A DNA stretch of 56,524 nt, taken from positions 1 through 56,524 of the forward strand of contig DIVR01000015.1 of the NCBI GenBank assembly GCA_002428325.1, read 5' to 3'. A program made the translations under genes and the position numbers. This document shows, piece after piece, positions 16,338 through 24,607 of this stretch; the stretch's first letter is position 1; each line of letters starts with the position of its first letter. The notes beneath the pieces are model-generated. The model searched no databases. It had not been told where the DNA came from and was given only the letters and a program-made list of their open reading frames with translations. Source of the stretch: a bacterium UBP4_UBA6127 (GTDB lineage Bacteria; UBP4; UBA4092).

Positions 16338-17171
16338 TTGAACACCCCAATTAATTCCCGTTTTCTATCAATTATTACCTCAGGAATCCTGGCAACGTTT
16401 TTATCCATGAATTCTTCGGCTGTCGAGTTAATAGCTCATCGTGGATATTCCGCTATTGCCCCGGAAAACACCCTGGCTTCGTTCAGGGAGGCATGGAAAA
16501 CAGATGCTGAAGCCATTGAGTTGGACATTCATCTTACCGGCGATAAGAAAATTATTGTCAGCCATGATTCCAACACCCGGAGAACCAGCGGAAAAGACTA
16601 CGAAATAAAATCTACTCCATCCAAAATCCTTAGAACTCTCGATGTTGGCAGCTTCAAGGGTGAAAAGTTCAAGGGTGAAAAATTACCGTTATTAGAAGAG
16701 GTTTTGAAAGAAGCTCCGAAAGACAAAAAGATTTTCGTTGAAATTAAAGCATCTGATAATAAAATGCTTCCTTATCTAAAAAAGATTCTCAATAAATCCG
16801 ATAAAAAATCACAAGTGGTCATAATTTGTTTCAACCAGGATATTCTGGGAAAAGCCAAAGAAATGATGCCAGCTTTTCCAGCATACTGGTTACACAGCTC
16901 TTCCCGGGACACCATAACCAATACCCAAATCAAATATGATATGATGCCAATCCAAATTGCGTTGGATAAGAAGCTTGACGGCCTCGACTCTTATTTCGAA
17001 GGGGTTACCCCGGAATTTGTCAAAGCTGTTCATGATGCCGGATTAAAACTCTATATATGGACATGTGATGACCCTCAGAAAGCTGTGAAAGCTGCAGCAG
17101 ATGGGGTAGATGGGATTACAACCAATAATCCTGTCCTATTAAGAAAGGCCTTAAATAAAGCAGGTTACTAA
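16338..17171 (+). CDS. Secreted glycerophosphodiester phosphodiesterase
   Basis: The best start is a TTG at 16338, placed 11 nt after a strong AGGAGG. The protein then begins with a signal peptide (MNTPINSRFLSIITSGILATFLSMNSSAV, read from this TTG). The mature domain starts with the GDPD signature ELIAHRGYSAIAPENTLASF (catalytic H-R), then AIELDIHLTGDKKIIVSHD (metal-binding E and D and the second catalytic H). Later KIFVEIKASD and GLKLYIWTCDD agree with the barrel. The 277-residue length fits. These enzymes cleave glycerophosphodiesters to glycerol 3-phosphate and an alcohol, supplying phosphate and glycerol in the periplasm. The repeated GEKFKGEKL stretch is unusual. Confidence 0.88.
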   Translation: MNTPINSRFLSIITSGILATFLSMNSSAVELIAHRGYSAIAPENTLASFREAWKTDAEAIELDIHLTGDKKIIVSHDSNTRRTSGKDYEIKSTPSKILRTLDVGSFKGEKFKGEKLPLLEEVLKEAPKDKKIFVEIKASDNKMLPYLKKILNKSDKKSQVVIICFNQDILGKAKEMMPAFPAYWLHSSSRDTITNTQIKYDMMPIQIALDKKLDGLDSYFEGVTPEFVKAVHDAGLKLYIWTCDDPQKAVKAAADGVDGITTNNPVLLRKALNKAGY

Positions 17172-17189
17172 CTAATAGACCTTTGTTGT

Positions 17190-17224
17190 AATCAGGAGAA
17201 TGCCTTCCGCTTCTCCTGATTTTC
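17190..17224 (+). terminator. Rho-independent terminator of glycerophosphodiesterase
   Basis: AATCAGGAGAA and TTCTCCTGATT pair perfectly (11 bp) around TGCCTTCCGC and run into a short T-rich tract (TTTCTTCC), 18 bp after the stop codon. Confidence 0.75.
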
Positions 17225-17392
17225 TTCCTGTTTACGAAATCTTCATCAGGCAACTATTCCTCCCCTTATGGTAGAATCTTTTTTAATTGAAGCCGCTGAG
17301 CATGAAAACTCATAAATATGAACCTGTTTTCTCTGGAATGGAGCGGCTTAGCCCTTACTTCTACAGAAAGTAAATTCAAAAACGGATTGATT

Positions 17393-19030
17393 ATGGCTAA
17401 ACTCTATATAAATGATGAAGAGTTGGAATTGAAAAAAGGAGAAACCCTGTTTACTCTGGCAGATTCCTCTTCGGAAGCTCAAAAAGGTATTTCCTCATCC
17501 TGCGGAAGAAACGGCACCTGCAGGGAATGTATTATCGAAGTTAAAAAAGGAGCCCTTCACCTTTCTCCTCCCACTGATAAGGAAAGTTTCCTTAAATTCC
17601 CTTCCCAAAGTTCCAATCAAGGAATATTCAGGCTGGCTTGCCAGGCTGAAGTGACTGATGACTCATCAGACATTATCTGTGAAACATTTAAGAGGTCTCT
17701 GCAAATAGTTCAAAAAGGACTTGAATATCCGGTTACTTTAAATCCATTGACCCGGATAGCTGATGGAAAAGTCTATTGGGGAGAAGAATTTATTGAAGAG
17801 TATCAAGGCGATATTTTGGGGCTGGCTATGGATCTGGGAACGACCACCGTAGTCCTCAGCCTCTATGATCTTCAGACAGGTGAGTTGATTCAAACATCCT
17901 CTTTTGAAAATCCCCAGAAATATGGGGGATCCGATGTTCTCAACAGGATATCCTATGATAATGCACCAGATAAAAGAGGCAGGCTTCATGAAACGATTAA
18001 ATCCTTCATCAATAAGGAAATAAGGTCTTTCCCAGTCAACCGTAAACGTATTTACGAATTTGTGATAGCAGGAAATGCCACCATGCGGGATATCTTCTTC
18101 AACCTTCCGGTGGAAACCATAGGTGTCAGCCCATATAAATCACTGACTCAGTTTGAATATGAAGAAGATAAACGAAATTCCACCTCTTTCTTAATGGAAG
18201 CCAAAGAACTGGGTATCCAAATTCATCCCCAAGGCAAACTCTACGGTCTGCCGCTTATCGGTTGTCATGTAGGAGCTGATACGGCAGCGGCTGTTCTGAC
18301 CCTGGATATTCTGAAACAGGATAAGCCGGTCATGATGATTGACATCGGCACCAATACGGAAGTAGTCCTTGGAAACAAGGACCGGGTCATCGCCGCATCC
18401 TGCCCGGCAGGACCTGCTTTTGAAGGCGGTAAAATCCAGTACGGTATGCCGGGTATTGAAGGAGCCATTGAAAGAGTCCGTATCCACCAGGGAAAATTGG
18501 AATTTCATGTGATTGGTGATATTGCGCCCCACGGGATCTGCGGCTCTGGATTGATTGATCTCATGGCTGAATTGGTCCATTCAGGCCAAATGGATGAACT
18601 GGGCCGATTCCAGGATGGTTCTTTTGAATTTACCGTCGTCCCGGAAAGGCATATTACTTTCTCCCGGGCGGACCTTTCCGAACTGGCCCAGGCAAAATCA
18701 GCCAATATCGCCGGGCAAAAAATCCTGCTTAGAAAATATGGGATTCAGCTGGAAGATGTTAATTTCTTTTACCTGGCTGGGGGATTTGCCTGGTATATTG
18801 AACCGAAAAATGCCAAAAGTGTGGGGTTAATCCCTCCTTTCCCGGATGATAAAATCATTAAGCTGGGAAATGCTTCACTGGAAGGAGCTAAAGCAGTCCT
18901 TCTAAATCAGGAGAAAAGGATTGAAATTGAAAAACTGGTTCGGAGAATTGAACATATCGAACTGGAACAGGAAATTGATTTCTTTGATCTCTTCGTGGAA
19001 GGGGCTCAACTCAAGCCTATGCAGTTCTAA
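17393..19030 (+). CDS. RACo-like corrinoid activation/regeneration protein (ferredoxin + ASKHA)
   Basis: The 545-residue protein (start at the ATG of MAKLYIND at 17393) has an N-terminal [2Fe-2S] ferredoxin domain, with cysteines in SSCGRNGTCRECIIEV plus a fourth in RLACQAEV. This fits DUF4445/RACo proteins, in which an ASKHA-type ATP-binding domain follows. That domain is shown by LAMDLGTTTVVLSLYDLQTGELI, FVIAGNATMRDIFF, MIDIGTNTEVVLGN and the ACSGLIDLMAEL-like ICGSGLIDLMAEL. RACo proteins reduce the cobalt of corrinoid methyltransferase subunits using ATP. An upstream extension from 17318 lacks ribosome-binding support. The 3' ends of this gene and folE2 are only 2 bp apart and convergent. 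Confidence 0.82.
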   Translation: MAKLYINDEELELKKGETLFTLADSSSEAQKGISSSCGRNGTCRECIIEVKKGALHLSPPTDKESFLKFPSQSSNQGIFRLACQAEVTDDSSDIICETFKRSLQIVQKGLEYPVTLNPLTRIADGKVYWGEEFIEEYQGDILGLAMDLGTTTVVLSLYDLQTGELIQTSSFENPQKYGGSDVLNRISYDNAPDKRGRLHETIKSFINKEIRSFPVNRKRIYEFVIAGNATMRDIFFNLPVETIGVSPYKSLTQFEYEEDKRNSTSFLMEAKELGIQIHPQGKLYGLPLIGCHVGADTAAAVLTLDILKQDKPVMMIDIGTNTEVVLGNKDRVIAASCPAGPAFEGGKIQYGMPGIEGAIERVRIHQGKLEFHVIGDIAPHGICGSGLIDLMAELVHSGQMDELGRFQDGSFEFTVVPERHITFSRADLSELAQAKSANIAGQKILLRKYGIQLEDVNFFYLAGGFAWYIEPKNAKSVGLIPPFPDDKIIKLGNASLEGAKAVLLNQEKRIEIEKLVRRIEHIELEQEIDFFDLFVEGAQLKPMQF

Positions 19031-19032
19031 GT

Positions 19033-19818
19033 TTATTTTTCATCCTGCCCATTATGGGCTTGTATCATGGCATATGCATTATGGTTATGGATGGATTCAT
19101 AATTTTCAGCTTCCACTTTAAACCATTCAATATCTTTTACCTTGGATATTTCCAATGCCACATTTCTGACCACATCCTCCACAAAAGCAGGATGGTCATA
19201 GGCATGCTCAGTCACATAACGTTCATCCGGCCGTTTCAGCAGGGTATATAACTGGCCGCTGGCGCAGTCCTCAACCTGGTTGATGATATCTTCAATCCAG
19301 ATGAGTTTCTTGGATTTGTAAGTTAAAGTCACAATCCCCCTCTGATTATGGGCACCCCGGGCACTGATGGCCTTGGAACAGGGGCAAAGGGTTGAAACCG
19401 GGATTTTTAAGACAATGGTCAGATGAAAATTGGAATTATGTTCTGCAATAAATTTGCACTCATATTCCATCAGGGATTTAGCCTTTGAAACCGGGGCTTT
19501 CTTTTCAATAAAATAAGGAAAGGTGATTTCCAGATAAGAGGATTTCGCTTTCAGCTTCTGTTTCATCTCCACCAGGATGCCTTCAATTGAACGAAGGGAT
19601 ATCTCTCCCCGATGGCTTTCCAGAACTTCGATAAATCGGCTCATGTGAGTCCCCCTGAAATCATGGGGCAGATTGACATACATATTGAAAGTAGCAACTG
19701 TGGATTGGCGGACATTCTGTTTGTCCAGGACGGTGATGGGATACTTGACGTTTTTTACCCCAACCTGGTCAATAGGCCAGCCTCTCTGGTCTTTCTCATT
19801 CTGTATATCTGTCAACAA
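19033..19818 (-). CDS. folE2: GTP cyclohydrolase FolE2 (type IB)
   Basis: The 261-residue protein is a type IB GTP cyclohydrolase: GVKNVKYPITVLDKQNVRQSTVATFNMYVNLPHDFRGTHMSRFIEVL is the family opening, and STLCPCSKAISARGAHNQRG carries the conserved catalytic cysteine region. It makes dihydroneopterin triphosphate, the first step toward folate (and queuosine-type compounds), without needing zinc as FolE does. The start is a TTG at 19818, chosen because GGGAGG lies 9 nt upstream; no closer ATG exists. The gene is isolated and convergent with the RACo-like gene. Confidence 0.9.
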   Translation of the reverse strand: MLTDIQNEKDQRGWPIDQVGVKNVKYPITVLDKQNVRQSTVATFNMYVNLPHDFRGTHMSRFIEVLESHRGEISLRSIEGILVEMKQKLKAKSSYLEITFPYFIEKKAPVSKAKSLMEYECKFIAEHNSNFHLTIVLKIPVSTLCPCSKAISARGAHNQRGIVTLTYKSKKLIWIEDIINQVEDCASGQLYTLLKRPDERYVTEHAYDHPAFVEDVVRNVALEISKVKDIEWFKVEAENYESIHNHNAYAMIQAHNGQDEK

Positions 19819-19979
19819 AACCGATTACCTCCCTGCCGGGAAAATAAAAAACAAAACCCCTCGTCAAGGATTTCAACTCTGTTTCAGGTATCCTTAAGCT
19901 CTATTCATCCCTGAAAAGAAAATCCCGAGTAGATTTGTTATCTATTTATTTTCCCATAAGCCCGTATAAATGTCTAAAA

Positions 19980-20519
19980 TCAGGCAGAGAAACCGATTTT
20001 CAGGATAGCTCCCGCCACCATCTCCGAGAATTCAGGAGCAGCATTCTTATCCCGCGCGGTTATAATATTCCCATCAATTACCACCGGTTGATTCAAATAT
20101 TGAACACCGGTAGCGCTGAAATGTCGTTCTTCTGTGGGATGGATGGTTGCTTTACGATTATTGAGAACCTCTGCTCTGGCTAGAATTATCGGCCCAAAAT
20201 CAATCGCTGAAACAATCTTACCCAGTTGAAGGGCTTCCCGAATCAATTTATGGCAAAGAATATTATTGAATAAGTCTCGAGTTCCCAATCCTCCAATAAA
20301 CATCAACCCATGATAATGATCCATCAGTACCTCATCCAATATCACATCCGGCTTGATTTTACCCTTTATCTCCCCATAGCAGGGACCCTTGGACACACAA
20401 CCATTCACTACTTTGATTTTAGCTTCTTTACAGGCCCGAAGGACTTCAGCGTATTCCACTTCATCATAATCTTTCTCTGGAAGAACAACTAATAACTGGC
20501 ATTTCGGACTAAAAAACAT
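19980..20519 (-). CDS. DJ-1/PfpI superfamily protein lacking the nucleophile Cys
   Basis: The start is the ATG at 20519, preceded by an ideal GAAGGAGGTGATGGG. The 179-residue protein has the DJ-1/PfpI fold: LLVVLPEKDYDEVEYAEVLRAC, then DVILDEVLMDHYHGLMFIGGLG, LCHKLIREALQLGKIVSAID and a GNIITARDKNAAPEF ending. In typical members the nucleophile elbow is A-I-C-H-G-P. Here it is A-I-D-F-G-P, so the cysteine is replaced by aspartate and the following histidine by phenylalanine. It is therefore unlikely to be a cysteine protease, glyoxalase or deglycase of the usual kind. Divergently placed from the NamZ-like gene. Confidence 0.75.
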   Translation of the reverse strand: MFFSPKCQLLVVLPEKDYDEVEYAEVLRACKEAKIKVVNGCVSKGPCYGEIKGKIKPDVILDEVLMDHYHGLMFIGGLGTRDLFNNILCHKLIREALQLGKIVSAIDFGPIILARAEVLNNRKATIHPTEERHFSATGVQYLNQPVVIDGNIITARDKNAAPEFSEMVAGAILKIGFSA

Positions 20520-20716
20520 CCCATCACCTCCTTCAATCTGGAATATCATTGTGCTTATAAGTAACATAAAGAGAACATTTCTGCAAGTTAATTTACATTA
20601 TTTCATATTATTTCAAGGAGGTGATTTTAGTCTTAGGCTTGAAACCAATCAAAATCCATTGTATCTTTCAAGGTTGATATTACATCGGAATTATCACTCA
20701 AAGGAGAAAAAGGGTC

Positions 20717-21904
20717 ATGGTTAAACCAGGACTGGACATATTATTAGAAGCTTACCTGCCTTTTTTGAAAGGAAAACGAATTGGTATTATTACCAATCCC
20801 AGCGGGGTCACTAGCGGACTGGAACTGAATGTCGATGCCCTGGCGAAAGCCAAGGTAGATATCCGAGCCATTTATGCCCCTGAACATGGATTCAGAGCCG
20901 CAGCTAAAGAGGGAGAAAAAGTAGATACCTATACGGATCCTGAAACCGGTATTCCTGTATATTCTCTGTATGGAGCTTCCCATAAACCCACGGCTGAAAT
21001 GCTGAAAGATATCGATATCCTGATATTCGACCTGCAGGATGGAGGAGTCCGGTTTTATACTTTTATTTCCACCCTTCTGGAAGCTGCTGAATCCTGTGTA
21101 GAAAATGGAAAAGTGTTGATGGTTACCGACAGGCCCGACCCCATCAATGGACTGGATGTTGAAGGCAATATCCTGAATATGGAATTTAAATCCTTTGTCG
21201 GCAGCAGCCCGGTCCCTATCCGGTATGGGCTGACTCCCGGAGAGTTGGTTCGTTTTTATAATTCTTATTTCAAACTGGGAATGAAAGAATATATCGCCGG
21301 TATCAGTTCCGGGTCCCCTGACCATAAAAACCTTTGGATTATTCCTATGGCAGGCTGGGACCGAGGAATGTGGTATAGCCAGACAGGACTCCAGTGGGTT
21401 CCTCCCTCCCCGAATTTTGCGACTCCGGATACAGCCACCGTATTCCCGGGATGCTGTTTTATCGAGGGAATCAATCTTTCAGAGGGAAGAGGGACCGTCA
21501 GGCCTTTTGAATGGATTGGCGCCCCTTATATCGATGCGGAAAAATGGGCCACTCATCTCAATAATCTTTCCCTGCCGGGAGTAAAATTCAGGCCTAATTA
21601 TTTTATTCCCCATTATAGTAAGCATTCGGGAAAAATGTGCCATGGCATCCAGGTCCATATCCTGGATAGAAATACTTTCGTCCCGACAACCACTGGCCTT
21701 CATCTTCTCCAATCCCTCCATCAGCTTTATCCGAAAGAACTGGAATGGATTAAATTCAGCCGTTATTTTATTGATAACCTGCTGGGGACCGATACGGTCA
21801 GATTAACCATCATGGAAAACCAACCTATCGAACCTTTGATAAAAAAATGGAAGGATGAGAGTGAACAATTCAAGAAGGATAGAAAACCTTACCTGATTTA
21901 TTAA
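20717..21904 (+). CDS. DUF1343 family exo-beta-N-acetylmuramidase (NamZ-like)
   Basis: The 395-residue protein matches DUF1343 throughout: VKPGLDILLEAYLPFLKGKRIGIITNPSGV, IYAPEHGFRA, GIPVYSLYG, MLKDIDILIFDLQDGGVRFYTFISTL, VTDRPDPINGLDVEG and the later GWDRGMWY with PPSPNFATPDTATVFPGCCFIEGINLSEGRGT. NamZ of Bacillus subtilis and related proteins release terminal MurNAc from peptidoglycan fragments. No signal peptide is visible, so a cytoplasmic muropeptide-recycling role is plausible here, in contrast to secreted homologues. AAAGGAG precedes the ATG. The M55 D-aminopeptidase and beta-lactamase-like genes elsewhere in the window suit the same theme. Confidence 0.88.
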   Translation: MVKPGLDILLEAYLPFLKGKRIGIITNPSGVTSGLELNVDALAKAKVDIRAIYAPEHGFRAAAKEGEKVDTYTDPETGIPVYSLYGASHKPTAEMLKDIDILIFDLQDGGVRFYTFISTLLEAAESCVENGKVLMVTDRPDPINGLDVEGNILNMEFKSFVGSSPVPIRYGLTPGELVRFYNSYFKLGMKEYIAGISSGSPDHKNLWIIPMAGWDRGMWYSQTGLQWVPPSPNFATPDTATVFPGCCFIEGINLSEGRGTVRPFEWIGAPYIDAEKWATHLNNLSLPGVKFRPNYFIPHYSKHSGKMCHGIQVHILDRNTFVPTTTGLHLLQSLHQLYPKELEWIKFSRYFIDNLLGTDTVRLTIMENQPIEPLIKKWKDESEQFKKDRKPYLIY

Positions 21905-21953
21905 ATTGAGGTTCTGAGGGAAATAGCTAATTCTTATTATCAATCAGTCCAGA

Positions 21954-21993
21954 AGATATCCAGAGAAAACATTCCTTGGATATCTCTGTTTTT
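21954..21993 (+). terminator. Terminator between convergent NamZ-like gene and phoU
   Basis: AGATATCC (21954-21961) pairs with GGATATCT (21978-21985), followed by CTG and TTTTT at 21989-21993. It lies 50 bp after the NamZ-like stop and 47 bp before the 3' end of phoU, serving the plus strand. Confidence 0.7.
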
Positions 21994-22039
21994 ATGAGGG
22001 GCTGACCAGATAATAACCTGTTGTTTTTATTGGGCTTTG

Positions 22040-22717
22040 TTACGCACCCTGATGACTTGAGTTGATTCCTGAATGTTTAACCACAGAACCTTCCACCATA
22101 AAAATGACTTCTTCAGAGATATTGGTAGCATGGTCACCAATTCTCTCCAGGTTTCTGGATATCAGAATCAGATTGACAGCCCGGGTAATGGTGGATGGCT
22201 CACTCATCATATAGGTCAGCAGTTCCCGGAATATCTGGTTATTGAGCATATCCAGTTGATTGTCCCGAGCCATGACTTCTCTGGCTTTGGCAACATCCTT
22301 CTGCACAAAAGCATCCAGGCTGTCCTGGGTCATGGACTGGGCTATGTTGGACATCCGGGGAATATCAATATAGGGTTTCAAAATGGGTAGTTCATTGAGT
22401 TCAGCCACCCGTTCTGCAATATTCACCGCCTGATCAGCCATCCTTTCCAGGTTATTATTGATCAGGATGCTGGCCGTGATAAACCTCAGGTCTGCTGCAG
22501 TCGGCTGATATAAAGCCAGCAATCGAAGGCAAATGTTATCAACTTCGATTTCCAGAGAATCCACCAGCTTATCTTCAACAATCACTTCCAAAGCCAGATC
22601 GCTGTTTCTTTCAGTCAGAGCCCGGATACTTTTATCAACAGCTGTTTCAACATATCCCCCCATCAGGAGGAGCTGTTCTTTCAAATGTTGTAGTTCATCA
22701 TCAAAATGTCTCTGCAT
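22040..22717 (-). CDS. phoU: Phosphate transport regulator PhoU
   Basis: The 225-residue all-helical protein has the two three-helix PhoU repeats: RHFDDELQHLKEQLLLMGGYVETAVDKSIRAL and the second half containing MTQDSLDAFVQKDVAKAREVMARD, with the E/D-x-x-x-D metal-binding type motifs, LILISRNLERIGDHATNISEEVIFMVEG near the end. PhoU restrains Pst transport and signals phosphate sufficiency to PhoR-PhoB. It is last in the pstSCAB-phoU operon, 17 bp after pstB. The C-terminal tail ends in SGINSSHQGA. No phoR or phoB is in the window. Confidence 0.93.
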   Translation of the reverse strand: MQRHFDDELQHLKEQLLLMGGYVETAVDKSIRALTERNSDLALEVIVEDKLVDSLEIEVDNICLRLLALYQPTAADLRFITASILINNNLERMADQAVNIAERVAELNELPILKPYIDIPRMSNIAQSMTQDSLDAFVQKDVAKAREVMARDNQLDMLNNQIFRELLTYMMSEPSTITRAVNLILISRNLERIGDHATNISEEVIFMVEGSVVKHSGINSSHQGA

Positions 22718-22734
22718 GGTTGTCGGCTCCTCTT

Positions 22735-23655
22735 TTAACCAAATCGCCCGGTCACATAATCTTCTGTCAGCTTTTCTCCGGGATTGGTAAATAACTTCTC
22801 AGTTGAACTATACTCAATCAAACTCCCCAGCCAGAAGAAGGCTGTATAATCAGAAATTCGGGCAGCCTGCTGCATATTATGGGTAACTATCACAATGGTA
22901 TATTCTTTCTTCAGTTCCATAATGAGTTCTTCAATCTTGGAGGTGGCAATGGGATCCAGGGCGGATGCCGGCTCATCCATCAGGATAACTTCAGGTTTTA
23001 CAGCCAGCGCCCTGGCAATACAAAGCCGTTGCTGTTGTCCTCCGGAAAGCCCCATGGCGGAATGATTCAGCCTGTCTTTGACTTCTTCCCAGAGAGCTGC
23101 TGACTGCAGGCTTAATTCCACCCGGTCCGCGATCTCATCTTCTGACATTTTATAATTGATTCTCAACCCATAAGCCACATTCTCATAAATGGATTTTGGG
23201 AAAGGGTTGGATTTCTGGAAGACCATACCCACCCTGCGGCGGATTTCGATTACATCTTCTTCTTTGGAATAAATATCTTTTCCTTCCAGGAATATCCGGC
23301 CTTTTTTCTTGAAGCCCGGAATCAAATCATTCATTCGATTCAGGGTTCGAAGATAGGTGGATTTCCCACATCCTGAAGGCCCAATGAGTGCTACAATCCT
23401 GTTTTTGGGGATAACCAGGCTGATATCTTTCAGAACATGGTTGGCCCCATAATAGACTTCCAGGTTGCTGGTTTCCATTTTGATTGGAAGTTCAGAGAAT
23501 AAAAGAGGCTCATTCCTGGAAATCACATGGGTCTTCAATGAAGGAATCATTGGGGTTGTTCCTGTTTCCACAGGCAGGATCGATTCAGGCATCTCTTCTA
23601 CCTTCCTTTCATCAGCCAGAGCCAGGTGATTACTGTCTAATATACTATTCATCAA
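22735..23655 (-). CDS. pstB: Phosphate ABC transporter ATPase PstB
   Basis: Walker A GPSGCGKST (about residues 92-100), the LSGGQQQRLCIARALA signature, Walker B VILMDEPASALDP and the switch VTHNMQQAARISDYTAFFWLG identify PstB. It energises phosphate import through PstCA. The predicted protein has an unusual N-terminal extension of about 60 residues before the conserved METSNLEVYYG start; an ATG at 23478 would give the usual length. The extension (MNSILDSNHLALADERKVEEMPESILPVE...) is not recognised. It stays in frame with no stop, and with pstA ending at 23672 the spacing favours the longer form. Which start is used is undecided. Confidence 0.93.
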   Translation of the reverse strand: MMNSILDSNHLALADERKVEEMPESILPVETGTTPMIPSLKTHVISRNEPLLFSELPIKMETSNLEVYYGANHVLKDISLVIPKNRIVALIGPSGCGKSTYLRTLNRMNDLIPGFKKKGRIFLEGKDIYSKEEDVIEIRRRVGMVFQKSNPFPKSIYENVAYGLRINYKMSEDEIADRVELSLQSAALWEEVKDRLNHSAMGLSGGQQQRLCIARALAVKPEVILMDEPASALDPIATSKIEELIMELKKEYTIVIVTHNMQQAARISDYTAFFWLGSLIEYSSTEKLFTNPGEKLTEDYVTGRFG

Positions 23656-23671
23656 TGATTCATTACTCCCA

Positions 23672-24607
23672 TTAAACAGCCTGCAGTTTTCTGCGAATCC
23701 GGCTGCGGATAAATATGGCGATAAAATTCAACATGAATGTCAGTACCAACAGAACCAGGACTGTCCCATATAAAATCGGTTTGGTTAATTCAACATCGGG
23801 GGATTGGGTCGAGAGAATATAAACATGATATCCCAGGACCATGAATTGGTCAGTCGGTTTGCTAGGCAGGTAAGGAAGAAAATAAGCAGCGCCTAAAAAG
23901 AGTATTGGAGCCACTTCTCCGGCTCCCCGGCTGACAGCTAAAATCCCCCCGGTATAGATTCCTGGTAATGCCTGGGGAAGGATAACTTTCCAAATCGTCT
24001 GCCAACGGGTGGCGCCCAGGGCATAACTGGCTTCCCTGATTTCTCTGGGAATGGATTTCAGTGCTTCTTCAGTAGTCACTATCACTACCGGTAATGTCAG
24101 TAAAGCCATGGTTACAGCCGCCCAGATTAATGCCGGCTGCCCCCAGACAGGTCTATCTCCAGCCGCCAGTCCCAGGATATTCCGGTCTATCTGGGCTCCT
24201 AAGAAATAGACAAAAAAGCCTAACCCAAAGAGTCCAAAGACGATGGAAGGGACACCTGCCAGGTTATTGACAGCTAACCGGACTAATTGGGTCAGCCAGG
24301 ATTCTTGTCCTGCATATTCATTCAAATAGATGGCCGTAGATACACCCAGGGGAATGGCAATCAGGGTCATCAGGAGTACCAATGCCAGAGTCCCAATGAT
24401 ACAGGGATATATCCCTCCTCCGGTCATTCCATCCGAAGGAGCTTTGGTTAAAAATTCCCAGCTGATAGCCTCCCAGCCAAACCAGAACACATTCCCTAAA
24501 ATTGCAAGCAGCATGGCCAGGATAATCACAGTCGATAATCCAGTCAGGTTTTCAAATACCTTACTGAAATATAAAGTCTTCTTATGGGAACGCCGTATCA
24601 AGGTCAT
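23672..24607 (-). CDS. pstA: Phosphate ABC transporter permease PstA
   Basis: This 311-residue, six-helix permease has the PstA marks GMTGGGIYPCIIGTLALVLLMTLIAIPLGVSTAIYLNEYA, NLAGVPSIVFGLFGLGFFV and the EAA-loop EASYALGATRWQTIWKVILPQALPGIYTGGILAVSRGAGEVAPIL. It pairs with PstC in the membrane. The ATG overlaps the pstC stop by 4 bp (24604-24607), showing translational coupling. The C-terminus is basic (IFIRSRIRRKLQAV). Confidence 0.95.
   Translation of the reverse strand: MTLIRRSHKKTLYFSKVFENLTGLSTVIILAMLLAILGNVFWFGWEAISWEFLTKAPSDGMTGGGIYPCIIGTLALVLLMTLIAIPLGVSTAIYLNEYAGQESWLTQLVRLAVNNLAGVPSIVFGLFGLGFFVYFLGAQIDRNILGLAAGDRPVWGQPALIWAAVTMALLTLPVVIVTTEEALKSIPREIREASYALGATRWQTIWKVILPQALPGIYTGGILAVSRGAGEVAPILFLGAAYFLPYLPSKPTDQFMVLGYHVYILSTQSPDVELTKPILYGTVLVLLVLTFMLNFIAIFIRSRIRRKLQAV

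Noticed and set aside
20615..20640. Strong AAGGAGGTGATTTTAG ribosome-binding-like sequence
   Set aside because: No start codon at suitable spacing leads to an open frame of useful length, so no gene was called.
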